In this document: in pieces, positions 34,239 to 49,200 of the stretch | Layout of the letters: each line of letters starts with the position of its first letter | Position numbering within the stretch: the first letter of the stretch is position 1 | Source of the DNA: Paragordius varius | Lineage: Eukaryota > Nematomorpha | Assembly (NCBI GenBank): GCA_964247055.1 | Contig: OZ176050.1 | Location: forward strand, 2,666,001-2,730,000 | DNA length: 64,000 nt | Direction of reading: 5' to 3' | Notes under the pieces: generated by a model | What the model saw: the letters and a program-made list of their open reading frames with translations, nothing else | Told to the model about the DNA's origin: nothing | Database searches by the model: none | Program-made: the position numbers and the translations under genes

Positions 34239-37200
34239 TTAAATAATAGTACATAGTTTAGATTTAACACTATTCTTTTGCCGTAGCTGTTGTAAGGGAC
34301 TGGGTGGGGGGTTTCTCGGTTTATAAACTAGCGTTTCAAACCTCACCTTACTTTGATTATTTCCAGTCACGCTTATTTTGCTACCGGACTGCTTGGGCCC
34401 ATCTTGAGCGATTCCAGAATCTATGGTGTTTTCTTTGGACGGAATATGGCCAGGTGAAACTATACTACCTCGATTAGCTTCATCGTTATTGTTGTTATGA
34501 GTAGCGGGTTTTTGCTTTTGATGATGTAAATCTAAGCTATTTCGTGTGCCAGCTAAGAAGGATTTTCGATTCGCGCTCCTGGTTAGGGATGATGTATTTG
34601 GGCCATTATCTGACTCTTCGATAACACTTTTTTCGCCGGCAGAGTTGTAATTTGAGATCAAACTCCCAGGTTTTTTAATCATGTCCGTTAGCTTTGTGAT
34701 AGAATTTTCTTTTTTACGAAGAAGAGTGCCACCACCAATATGCTTTGGAGAAGTACCGGCGCTACCGTCAAAAATAATGGGTATCGGTTCTTGACTCGAT
34801 AAATCGTTATTATTGTTATTAAGTATACTGAGTGTCGAACCTCGGTTACCATGAGATCCTGAGTTTGGGCTATTTTCAACAACTCCATTATTAAGGTTCA
34901 TATCTGAGCGTCTACGAGGCCCAAACAGAGAAGTTTGACTTTTTCGTACATTATTTGATGAATTCATAATGTATGAGGCAGATTTAGGCGGTGTTGAAAT
35001 TATTTCTATTTCTCTTTTGACTGCTGAGGTATAACCTGAGAGAGGAACTTTATTTTCCTGCAACTTATCAGTTTCGTAAGTTTGAAAATTGGTTGATGAT
35101 GGTGTTGGTGTTCTCAGGGTATTTTGGGTGCAATTAGTCGAAAAAACATCATCATCATTATTAACATTATATATATTGTTATGTAAAGTATTATTTGGTA
35201 TATCTAATAAATTATTGTCATTCATACCAGTGTCCATTGATTTTAACCCTAAATATTGAAACAAAGTTCAATAAAATAACAGAAACACATATAGTGTATA
35301 TACGAGTAAAAGAGTCAACATAAATATTGAAATATGGACACCTTTTGTCAAAATAATTATATAGAGTGAAAAACTGACTATTTCATTATAAAATAAAAAA
35401 AATATTTAAAGAATAACCTTACTTAACGTCCCTTCATTCTGCTCTGCATTTTGAGATGTTTTGGATGCAGAAGCCCGTCTTGATTCACCCTTCATGCTAA
35501 TATCACCATTGGACATTTTCTTTAAATTAATTGAGTTTTGATGCTTTTTATTTTCTTGCTGTAAGCCATTCTCGAATTCCAAATTTTCACTTTTCTTAAG
35601 TGATGACGAATTGCTAGAATTTAACGATTGGTTCAATAATTGATCCATTACTTTTTCATTTTCTGTGTCAACTAGCTCATCCAAAGAGGTTAGCCTAGGA
35701 TTTCGCTTATACGTTGGTACATTACCTGGTAAACTTATGCGTTGAGATCGTTTATTATTATCATTCATATTATTGATAGAACTGTCTTCTTGTTGGGGAT
35801 TAGTTATATTGTCCGTACCTTGTTCTCTTCGTAAGCTAAATTGTTCAGGTGTATGATGGGTTTGACTACGACGATATAGACTTCGTTTATCTTGAAATTT
35901 TTGGTTGGGATCTAATTATTATTAATAATTTTCATAAATTAAGTCCAATATAATAAGATAGAGCATATCAAAACAATTCTTGATTTAGAATAAAATAATA
36001 GTTTTTTATGGAAAATAGGTTTTCGACCAAATGTATGTTAAATCTTACAAGAAAATCACGATTCAAAGCTGTGAAATGCAATCAATATTAAATTTGCCGA
36101 GTATATCTAACCGTTTTTCCCCACCAATGTCATTTTACTTTTTGAGATAATTAAACTGCTTTTGAATGAAAAATATATTGATTAAATATCTGCAGACATA
36201 AAAGCGTCACACATATATGATCTAACCTATTATATTGAACTAGAATTTTTCACAAGGAGTTATTTTTACAAAACTAATATATCATTGTGCTAATTAATTG
36301 TAACATAATACATTGGATATACAGTAAAAATTGAAATTATACGGACAAAATGTAAACACATACAGACAAATTTTTTTTTCAAAAACTACCATACTTTTTT
36401 TAAACCCTAATATATCCTATAAAGAACATTTAATTACAATCCTAAAAACATATTTGATTATGTTACCAATACATTTCTATATTATACTTTGTAGTTTAAA
36501 ACAATAAGTTATATATAAAAAAATCATGATTAAAAAAGTATGGTTGTCTTTTTGAAAAAGATATTTGTCTTTATAGTTTCACGTATTGTCCGTATAATTT
36601 CAATTTTTAGCGTAAATTTTTGACCCAACTATATGTAAATCCGTACTTAATCAAAATTTAGAAAAAGTGTAGACGCTTAGCAATTCGATAATTAACCATT
36701 AATACTAACTCAATACTTCTCACAAAAAATAAAAAAATTACCATTAGGCTGTACAGAGGGTTTTATGTTTTCCTTATTTTCAATTAACGGAGTACCTTGG
36801 CTTTGACGTTTACTGTGGATAAGAAGCGAGTCTTTACGAAGGGGTGAACTATTGTTTGTCTCTTCGTCTGAGGCATTTGTAATTGGTTCCTACATAAAGA
36901 AATATATAATAAAGATTTCAAATATTTTTTTGTCATAATTTGTAGTTATCATAAAATTGAATTTTAGAATATATAATAATGAATCTTACCCCATTTTCTT
37001 TAGGAGAAGACGGGGTGGAATTTAGTTGGTCTTCTAAAGTCCTACGCCGTGTTTCATACACTTGGGGTGGCTCATTCACAAATTTTGTGCTTTTTTTCTT
37101 GACACGATTTTTCATATTCTATAATAAATTTTAATTGATTGGTGGTAATATAAAATGTCTATGTGTGGAAAAACACACCCATACACTAAAAATTATACTG

Positions 37201-40200
37201 TTTCATTTTCAGGCGGCTTATTTTCTGATGCATTCGATCCTCTGGTGGTTTTTTGTTCAAAAACTTGGCCATCATCATTATCATTAACTATGAGATTGGA
37301 GAAGAGATCATTCATATCCTTATTTTGTGTTTCAGGGATTATTGCATCGTTTTGTCCCTTATTTTCCTTCTGGTCTGTGGTAGAGTCTACACTATTTTGA
37401 TATTTCTCATCTCTATACTGCTGTTTATTACTGTCAAGCGATGTTTGATTAATATTATTGGATGGCACTGATATACTATCACTGCGGGACATGGAACGAA
37501 ATTTAATTCTACGACCGCGACTATTTTCTCTTTTGTTAATATTAACGGCGGCGTTGTTTTGGGTTCCTTCATCATTATCGTTGGAAAGATAATTTTCTTC
37601 ATCTTCACTTTCGCCTACAATCGTGTGATTAGGGGAAGATATTTCATTGCTAAATCTACTTGCATCTGAGTTTTGGCGTTCGAATGAAGGCCGGTGCGTA
37701 TCGTTTTGTTCCATACCTGATTCACCATTTTCCATCCGCTCGGTGGAGTGATTTGGTGTTTGTTCAGGGTTGTTTACTATGGTAACAAAGTAACCATATA
37801 AAATAAAATGTTAATATTTAGGTATAAATCCAAAAGTTTAAAGCAAAAAATTATATTTTTTGGAAAAAAAACCATGATATACCTAATATTATTAAAGATG
37901 CTAGGCATAAAGATATTTTGCAAGTTATAACCTTATTCCTTATTTTACAATTCAAAATGAAAGTATAGTTATTTGCAATTTTCTTTTTTATCTTAATAGT
38001 TTTATTTTATTTTTTACTGTATTTACCATTTTCCGCCGATGGAAGCGCTTGGGTTCCACCAATCATAGCACTAGTTTGTGCCTTTGAAGGAGAAGACCTG
38101 CTTTTAAACAAGGAAGAATTTCTATGAAACTTTCGCACTTCACCTAATCTCCCTCCTAAAAAAATAATTACAAAACTAACAAACATATATAAATAAAAAA
38201 GATATTACTTTGATTATAAATATTTTTATTTCAATAGATTTTATGCGTCATATTAAAATTAAAAATCATTTATTCTATAAAGTCGAAAACCCTAAACAGA
38301 ATTAAAGTTAACAAATGTAATAATTTAGCACATCATCTATTACAATATGACTCTCATACCTTCCAATGGTACATGTTGGATGTTAGCGTTTAACATGCCT
38401 TGTTGTTGTGCAGATTTTATCGTTTTGTCCTGTTGAGTGGAATTTCGCTTAGAATCTTTATCAAGTAAGTTAGCATTTCGATTCCCAATAGCCTTGTCAT
38501 TATCGTTAAAATCAATGGATTGTCGATCGCTTGTATGGGTAGAGTTTTGTTCACTCTCTACTATCGTACTGTTTGGATTTAAGTTTTGATTGTTGAAAGA
38601 ATTTATGTCAAAATTTGGATCTTTCGCTAATTCATCCCATTTTGCCCGATTATTTTTAACGCCATCTAACAGAGGTTCTAAACTGGGATCCATTTTCGCT
38701 AACGCCTAAAAATTGGGTAATGAAATGTTAAAAAAAATATTGTATTAATTTAGAGGGTTTGAGAAAAAAATAGGTTTAAATAAATTTTTATGTTATAATT
38801 GGAAATTAGAAAAAAAAGTATACCACCTACCTCATAAAGCGGATAACAAACGAAATTGATAAAATCGACTTGCATTTTTGGCATCTCAGGTGCTTTATCA
38901 CGATCCATCAAGGGCTGTTTTATATCAAACACAGACAAATATTTTTATAATTGGATAAAATAATCATCATTGATTTCTATTTTTTACGGTTAAAAATAAA
39001 AAAAACTCAGAGAATAGTGTTATACCAAAGGTTGAAGGTGTAATTTAGACTTTTCAATATCTCCTTGTTCGAAAAATTCTTTGGCCACCAAAATACCAAT
39101 CCTCTGTTGAACTGGCCATGGTTTAGTTATGGCCGCTATATCACATGCCGTCATCAACATTGAACTTTATAAAAAAAATATAATTTTTAATTAAAATTTT
39201 TAAAAAATTATAAAATAGAATTTACCTCAATAAATAATGATTTTCTGGATCCGAAAAATCAATGTGACCCTTATTGACGAGTTCAATGAATGATGGTCGA
39301 CGTCTAAGATGGAAAAATAAAATATTTGTTATTAAAACTACTAAAATATAGTTTTAGATCATCAGGGGTGTACAACACTTATCTTCGCGGTTGCTATGAT
39401 AATTTTAGGTTTTTTTCATTTTTAAGCCCGAATTTGGAAGATATTTCTTAATAATCATAATTTTTGGATTAAAAACCTTTTATTTTTTAAACATTTTTCA
39501 GAGTACATTTGCGTACCCAAAAAAGCGTGTTAGACATCGCTGTTAAATTAAAAATATAAAGGAATACTTGAAATAAATTGCTAAATCAGTTGCCAGAATG
39601 TATGTTTCTAGTAATTCAATACATTTCTTATAATCACTGGGAGACAAGGATTGGAGTATAGTGTTACCCTATGTGGTAATTACAGCGTTAATTTTATTTC
39701 TTTCTATATTCTATAAAATTTTAAAGTAAGTTAGAATTGTTTTTAAACATACCGGGCTATTTAAAATCATAATACATTGGTCAAAATGGTGGTGTTCGAG
39801 TGTGGAAGTTGTATATACCTTGGCTAATGATGTCTCTGCTCTATTTTGAAATAAATTAAAAAAAATCAATTTATATATTTTTAATTGATTTTAAAAAACT
39901 CCAAAAATATATTTTAATAATAAATTTTCTACTTGCTCATAAATGCATTATTAGTTCCACGGTGATCCAAATCGTGGCATAAACATGCCACCAACAAACA
40001 AAAAATCTCTAAATCTGTAAAATGTTTTGACATTCGCCCAGTCTAAAAAATATAATTGAAAAATTTCAAATATATCATACTTATTTATTTATTGTCAAAA
40101 AATGGTTAAAAAAATATGTTTAATTAATAGTAATAAAATTACCGTGAGAATGCAAAACATGACTTGGGCCACGTTAAAAGCGTGTCTCCAATTATGGTAA

Positions 40201-43200
40201 GTAACATTTCGATAATTTTTGCGGACACTCAATATCCATCGACTCAGAATCTATTGTGAAAATTTACAAAATGTTAATGTAATATATTTTAACGGACAAC
40301 ATATGATTTTTGTCTACCATAAAAACAGTCTAAAAATCAATAATGAATAAAAAAACAAATTTATATATATATAATCAAAATACCTCAAGGGGAATATTAA
40401 ATTTAGCAGGAAGATCCAAATGATAAAACATGGCAAGTGCAGCTAAAATAGTTTGATCGTTGGTCATGTCCTTATCGTCGAAATCGAACCCGTCTAAATT
40501 CCATTGTTTTACGGATGGAATATTTTTGCTCTGCATAAATACAGTTATAAAATTAAAAAAGACTTAAAAAGTAAAAGTTCAAAATTTTCATGCTCAAAGA
40601 AAAATAAATAAAAAAGTTAAGGTAAATGGTTTTTGTGATAAAAAAAATTTGATTTCACTTTTTAAAGTTTAGTCTATATAATTAGAATTTTTACGTATCC
40701 AAATGAAAAAAATATAAAAATTTTATAAATTTAAACATAATACTTTTATTTTCCTAGCTTCTTCGAGTGATGCAGTAGCATGGTAAGATAAAACTTCGAG
40801 AGCCACGTTTTGTTTAGCAATTAATTTTACCACATTTTCATACATGGAAGTATTATTGATCCCAAGACCACAGAAAAGTGCAAATGCCTAGCATAGGAAA
40901 AAAATGTATTAACAGCAACAGTAAAATATCCAAATATGCGGAAAAATGGTTAAAAAAATTTTTTCAAAAGACAACCATACTTATTTACATCTGAATTTTT
41001 CCTTTATAAATTATATATATTCACAATAAATATAAAAATTGATTGTGTGACCTATATACATCTCTATTTCATTCAAAAAATGATTTAATTTTTTTTGAAA
41101 ATCGAGATTGAAAAAGTATGGTTGTGTTTTAGAAATACATATTTGTATTTATATTTTTACGTTTTGTCCGTATAATTTTAATGTTTACTGTAAAAATTAA
41201 TATATTTTTTTAAAAAAATACCTAAATCCTATTTTTATAATCTATGAAATTTCAATTGAGAAATATGGATAAAAATATTAATACCTTTAACCTTATATTG
41301 TACGATCATTATTTCATGAAAAATAACGTAAATACTTAAAATATGGTTGTGTTTTCATAAAAAAGAATTTTTTACCTTTGGTGTTAAATCTAACATAGTT
41401 TTTATGTATATCCAATATATTTTCGTAATAAATTTTTATTTCGTATAATTGATTCCAAAATATTAGGTTTACTTTAAAACCTTTTCCAAGTCGCTTTTAA
41501 AAATCTTTAAAATCAAAAATATAACAAAAAATACTATATATATTTCATTTTAGTTTCTTTACCATATTTTTGCATAACAGTTAACTTATGTCCCTTCAGA
41601 CATTCTCAACAACACCATAGCATAAATTAGAAACGTAAATAATTCAAAATTAAAACAAAAAAATAAAACTTCAATGAGTGCAATATCGCTATCATCAAAG
41701 GGTTCATCTTCCTTATGTATGAATTGGACAGCACCAAAAACCACATTTTCATTGTTCATGATGGGAACGGTCAATACATTTTTGGGATAATCTTGATCAT
41801 CTTTTACTGTGACTACGCTACATTCCGATAACTAAAAGTTATAAAATAATAATTGAAAAGGTATAAAATGTAAAAATAAAAAGATAAATATTTTTTATGT
41901 GTATAGAGAAGACGATATTTTGTAAATTTTAAATTTTTAAATATATCTTTTGGGCAGAAAAGTAGGGGATAGAGACTCAAATTGGTTACGCAACTCAATT
42001 TTACCGCTTCAAAAAATATTTTTTCCGGTAAGCATAATTTATATTTAAATAGGAAAATACCACAAATTTGAATTAACCTAAAGACTCTGATAATTGTTAA
42101 CATCATAAAAAATAAAAATATAGGCCTATATATTAAATTCATATATGGCCTTTTGCTTTCCAATAATAGGTGTTTACCTGATTTTTCTGATTATCCTAGC
42201 TTATTATTTTTCAAAAAAAAACAATACATATAATAATTGTTGAATAATAAAAATATTGTCATTTAATGTATTCATACATTTAAAACATTAGACAAAATAC
42301 TGGTATTTTTTAGTCTCATGCTTAGAATTAAATTATGATTATTTATAAGTAGGGAAATAATTAAATAAATATTGTTTACCAATGATTTCAAATCTTCCCC
42401 GTTATCTGTTTGTCCATTATGAATGTTTAATGTCTTAAGAGAAAAATAAAAAAAATATATTTTTGACATATTTATTCAAAAAATATTTTAAGTAAAGAGA
42501 AAAAACCAAAATATTTACCTCGCCATGTAAAACAACATACATTGCTATTTGGGTTTCAGGTGTATTTTGAAATTCCTCTGGTCTAAATTAAAGATAGCAC
42601 ATTTAATGCTGGAAATTAAAATATTTTTTTTAATTATTAACCTAATATTAATAATTATTAACCTAATATAAGATATGGATAATACAATTTTTTTAATTTC
42701 AAATTTTACTAATAACCCATATAACACAAGTATTTGTACAGTGTTACTAATTAAAATATGAAAACCTCAATTTAATAATTCTTTATTGGCAAAATAATAT
42801 AATACGGTATTCAAGTATTTACTTTTACGATTAGTAGGTCAATTCATTAAATAACTGCGTATTCAAGTAAAACCAAGTAATGAACGATAAATGGTATATT
42901 AATATTTTTAAGAAAGGTATTGTATTGAATTGAATCCAATTAAGATATGGCTCTATAAAAATTTAGTTTTATTTAAAAATTCCTATTCAATGGGCCTGTA
43001 TAATAAGAATATCACAATGTAAAAACGAAAGGCATTAAGCATATAAAAATAATTTATAGATTGTGAAAATCTTAAAATAATGTATATATTTAGAGAACAT
43101 TTATTGTTGATTTAAACACTTTTTTAGCCGTTTAAAATAAAAAAATACTAAGTTAGATTTAAATTAAAAACACGGCTGTAAAATGGGTCAACCCTTGTTT

Positions 43201-46200
43201 CGTAAATAAAATTATATTATAAATACTTCAATTTCTTGATATCATATTCACCGTCATCCATATTGACCAATTTAAACACGGGAGAAAACTGAAGTGTAGA
43301 TTCGCTTACAGAATTTTGCTATATAAAAACGCAAAACACAAACATAAAATAATTATAAAAAACTTTTTCAAAAAATTTATATTTCCAAAAAAAATACTGT
43401 TTGTAAATCGGTTTTTGTACTTGCCGACGTCCGATCAATGACATGATGAGTGGACACATTAAAATCACGATGGATTATGTATATGGCACATTCTGAACGA
43501 ATTATTTCTTGAGTATCTCGCATGATTTTAGGCACCAAAAGATCCAACGTATTTTGCTGCTCAAATATGTTGCGGGCCAACTTCAATAACAACTGTTTCA
43601 ATAGTAACATGTTGATCATGTATTATTATAAAATATTAACAGATAAAAACTATTCGATTCAAAAAGGCACAGGTAAAAGCGTTTATGCCTTAATATCAAT
43701 AAAATTTGGGTAAAATTTTTTAAAAAAATTGTTTTAATAGAGGAGATGATAAATACATATAGAGAGAGAGAGAGAGAGCTACAGGAAATTAAATATGACG
43801 CGGCAAGAAATTACAAAAGAAATAGGGGGGAAGAAAGGATAAAAAACTAAAAGTAATAATCTTTATTAAGTATTACTTTTGTGAGAATAACGGTAATCTA
43901 TACATATATGCCAAAACCAATTATCTTATAATTAGTAATTTATTGTTAAATTTATTTTATTAAAATTTAAAAAAAACGAGAAAAAAATGTTTTTAATTAA
44001 AATAATTTTTACCACACTACACTTCCGCCCCTACCTTTAAATATTTATTATCCAGTTTCCGATTTGGATTTGAGAATACGGTTTATGATAAGGATTATTG
44101 AGAATATATATATTATGCCAAATCAAGAATCAAGATAACATTCTAAATCACCAGAAAGAATTAGATTAAAAACCCAATTTTCACTCCTTGTGTGAAAAAG
44201 GATTTGAAGAAAAAGTAAAATTTGCAATTTTCTTTCTACCTTTAAAAATTTACGATTAAGGATAAATCGGTTAAATAGAAGATAAATTGAATTATATTGT
44301 ATTGTCAAAAAAAATAACATAATTTTCCAATAACTCTCTGCATGATATGATATTTCCAAAAATCGTGTATGTAAGCTTTTACAAACCAACAGATATGTTT
44401 CCTCCGAAAGGATTGCATCAATGCAAAAATGGATAAAAAATATAGGTTTTTTTTCGTTTCCGTATATTTTATCACATAAACTACTAGTACAAGTAAGGCA
44501 TACCTTTAAATTTAGCTTTTACTTGATTATTATTATTATTAACAGTTACCAAAGTTAATTCTTTTTTCACGAAAACAGAATATTATGTGCGCATAAAACA
44601 AAATATAGAAAAACAAAAAGGTAAAAAGACACAACAGTCATCGTATAGTTTATACTTTATAGATTGCACAGAGTATACGCGCCTTTTCTAATTCCATAAT
44701 ATTCTCTGTCTTGTTTTATAATTTAATGTTAGATTAGATATATATCGTAGTCTAAATTTAGTAATAACAAGATATATATATATTTCATTTCATACAGGTA
44801 AGGCGTGGGTGTGTATGGTGTGTGTATAGATATATAACATTTATAGGTTTTTTAAACGAAAAAAAATATTATTGGTTAATTAAATGCTAATTATTACTAT
44901 ATAAGCCGTGTATGTATACAGAGGATTACATGATATGTCGAAACAGCTTAGATATCAATCCAATAACTCTTAATTCATAAATACCTATAACAATTTTTTT
45001 TGTAAAATATTGGTTTGTTTATGGTCGCATCATAAGATATTGATATTCATTGTAGCCTCTATATTATTATGAGTATTTTAGACAATAGGAAATTTGAATA
45101 TCAATATAAATTAATATATTTTGGCGTTCAATAGACAATATTACATATATAACTGTTATGCCAAGCGTCTTTTCCTCCCAAAAGTGGATCGAAATGAATT
45201 TTATAAAATTTGCCTTCAGAAAAATACTATTTTATCAGTACTTTTTAATGCCATATAATATTACTAACTGGTAGACTAATCAAATAAATCCGATTCGTCT
45301 GAATATTTAATCATAAAATATCACAATGAGGTCATATTTTGGTATGCTAACTCTTCAGTTAGCGCAAACGCCTGTTCTCAAAAGATAAAATAAGCAAATA
45401 ATGTTCAGTTTCATGAAAATGATGGCCCCCTTTATGTAACAGTCATAATATGTAACGCTCTAATCTTCTATAATATATTAAAGAAATCTATATCTCCTCA
45501 TCATTTATAATTATATACCAAGATTTGTCTGATAAGAAGCTATAAATATCATCACCCATTTATTATAATGATTGCTATATATTTAGCTTTCTTTCTCCGC
45601 AATATTTTGTTTTTTAAAACGCTCTAAATTAATTTAATAACTATTTTTAATCAATTTCACCCGTTTGTTAAAGTCTCAAACTTTACTACCAACGATATAA
45701 TCATTCCGCGATATGGTTTAATCCTCAAACTATATGTTTGACTCTATATGCACTGAAAAAATTGATTTTGATTAATATGTTGTAATGCTTTTGATACTCT
45801 GGCCATATATTAAAAAATATATCATAAATTATTCAGAACCCTTAGTATAATCCAAAACTTTCTCTTCGTCTATTTTGGGCTTTAATGCAGTAAGGATTAG
45901 GTATGTTAGTATGACAACAACACTTATTTGTCAATTAATTAGGTTAATGCTAACATACTAAACTCAAAGTGACGAATATAAATATTAAAATTAATGTTAA
46001 GATTCCGGAATTCGTTGTGTTTTTCTATCCTATTTTATGTACTGTTTCTTGTATAAAAAAAGTCTTGATTCGCACTTTAACTTAGATTAATTCAATGCTC
46101 ACATCCCATATAACATAATGAATAGGTTTTCAATATTTAAGCGATTTTGTATATTTCAGAAAGACAGTTTAGGAAATAATATCTTCATTATAAGGTTATC

Positions 46201-49200
46201 ATGTTTTGTTTTGTGTAAAAGTATATTCTTTTCCTTGACTCATTGGGTTGCTACATATTACTAGATTTTGTTTAATTAAGAGAAGTGTTAAAGCGTTTTG
46301 GGATTTCTGCGGTTCCTAGAATATTTGATTTTAGTGTGAAAAATTATAGATCTATCCAGACTTCAATTATTTTTCAGAAAGAGAAAATTTAGCATGGAAT
46401 GGACACCATTAAGTTTTATGACTTATAGTACGTTAAAAAAACCATGAATTGTTTTGCAAAATTGTTCTAAAGTGGTATAAACAAACGCATGTTCTTTTTG
46501 CCATGTAGGAACTTGTGAAAATAATTATTCCATAATATTCAGTACTTTAAGCGTTCAATGAAGTTATATTTTATAATTTTACGACATTCTACCAATCTGT
46601 TCATATATGATTCGAATAAATATCTTTATAAAAACTATATTTTATAACCTAAAAACGGGATACCATATTTTAACTATTTATAACTCCGCAAGAAATTCTA
46701 TAAAAAGTGAGGCCGAATTTGAATTGGCCATCTGCTTAAAACTTAAATGTCATATAGTAATATAGCACGCACCAAAAATACGAGTCTTTAGATCTTTATA
46801 AAAAATGTTTTGTTGGTGAAATATAAAAAACAAGGCTGAAATGAAATACCATTCTATTAAGTAAATAAACTTGTAATAAGGCGTAAATTTAAATGTAATT
46901 TGGGGGATAAAATGACAAGAAAAGCAAATGACCTTAGAAATGAAAGTAGACATATTTTACTGGCAAAAACAATATGCGGTAAAAATGGGGAATGTTTATA
47001 TATTATATGTCATAGGTTAAAACTTCAGCATATTAAATATCGAAAATAAATACGGTTAACAAACTAGGGTCAAATAATATTAAATACCATAAATGAAAAC
47101 GCGACAACTAAATTTTATTTGTTAATATACCATAAAGATAATCCTAGAGCAAAATACTATCAACAAAGGTTTTAATTGAGAAAATTTTATTAAGGCAAAA
47201 TCGCACTTTGGTGTTAAATTTGAAAATAAAAACTTGTTTATATGCGGGAGATGTCAATTTTTATTCTAATTTTCATAAAATTTACTCTATATACAAATAT
47301 ATCGCTTTTAAAATAATTTAAGTTTTATAAAAAAAGAATTTTTTTGATAATTTTTACCAAAGCGAGCGTATATTTTTAACAAAACATCCATTATAATATA
47401 TAATTACTTTTTCTGAACAATTTATTATAGAAAAAAGGCTCTTGATTTGAGGAATTTATGACCTTTAAAAGCCGAAATGACGCCAAAAATTGTATAATCA
47501 GGATTTTCGGGTAAAAGAATTTTCTTAATCAAAAATCTGAGATGATAGACTTTTTCTGCATCGTGTATGGAAAAAATACTATGATATATATCATATATGT
47601 ATATACCATTTGCACTTCAAGAGTGTCCTTGAACATTTCAAGTTGGTCCTTTAACTTTTTTTGTTTTTAACTTTTATCACTCAAATCGTATATCATTAAT
47701 CTATTTTATCGTTTTTAACCTATTTTTTATTATTTACGATAAATTTTAAATCAGTATCAACGTTTAATCATTGAGAAACCGTATATCTTTATTAATTTAT
47801 TAATGTTTGGATGATTTTTAAATGTTAAAAAATATATAAATTATCTAAGATGTTATTTAAAATTTTTTGAAAATATAAGTTAATAATTTTGTTAAATTGG
47901 AAAAAATTAGTTTAAAACAAAAAAGTAGCTTTTGAACAATTTAATTTTAAATGAATAAATAAAAAAATACATTCAAAAATTATGGTTAAATCAATTAAAC
48001 ACTCTAAGGACCAACTTGAAGTGTTCAAGGACCAACTTAAAATGTTCAAAGACACTCTTGAAGTGCAAATGGTATTATATATTGGAAGTTTCGTAAAAAT
48101 TATTCGCAGCTTCTGCCTTGGTGCAAATTATTCAAAAATTCTCTTATTTAAATAAGGCTTAAATTATTTTGAAGACGATATATTGGATAAACTTTATATA
48201 TAAAGTAAAATAATTTTATGAAATCTTTTACCGCATATTAACAAGTTTCGATGATTCAAATTTGGCGACAAAATGTGATTTTTTAGCTTATGTTCTTGTA
48301 AGTCTTCCTAGGACCTTCAGAAAAAATCTAAAATATTTTGCGTTTAGGATTATCCTTGTGGTACATATTACCAAATAAAATTTAGTTGACGCATCTTCTA
48401 TATTGTTTAAAATTTGATTTGACCTAATATGCGATAAAAATCTGTTTTTTTCATTTTGGATAACAGAAAAATTTATTCTAATATTTTAACCGCATATATT
48501 ATTTCGCTATTCATTATCCTGAAGCTTGTAACTATCGAATAATATATGAATTAAAAACAATTATTTTCTCCGTTATTTACAGTTGCAACTTTTAAAGCCA
48601 CCCGCGAAATTCGCAAAAACATTATGTTAAAAACCTTAGTTGAATAGTAAAATAAATATAATTTTTCACTAATTATTATTTTTTAGTCTTCCTGCTTTAT
48701 TTTACTCAAAAAATATATTAGTCACATTTAAAACACATTGTTCGATGCGGGGTTAATTTTAAAGCCGTTTATAAATATATACCATGTTCTATCCTTTGAT
48801 AAAACTTGAAGTATTAATGGTTCTTTTAAGGTAAATATTGGAAATCTTTTTGACAACGGAATAAGTAGGAATAATTGGTGAAATAATAAGTATATTCTTG
48901 TTGTTGATTTACATACAATTGTTTAAAATTAAATTAAATATTTATTGTTTTAAAATCCGGCCCGCTGGTTTTTTGAGTTAAAAATGCGGCCCAAATTAAA
49001 GCCCCTGGCTTAGAGCTGTGGTTTTGTATTTCTAATTGGTATAATTTGTTTTTTTGAAAATTACAGAAGGTTTTTTCCCTAAGTCATAAGGTTGTTTTCC
49101 ATATCTCGCGTTCACTTTCTATTATATTGAGAAGAACTTTATACCTTAGACTTGTGGTTGGAACACCGGTAATTGTCAGGAAACGTTCTGGCTTATTAAT

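Noticed and set aside
44123-44389. 88-codon frame in the large PDE intron, considered as the missing GAF-A exon
   Set aside because: Its translation lacks the FCGIG.NA signature; the true exon was found at 51401-51490 with matching phases.
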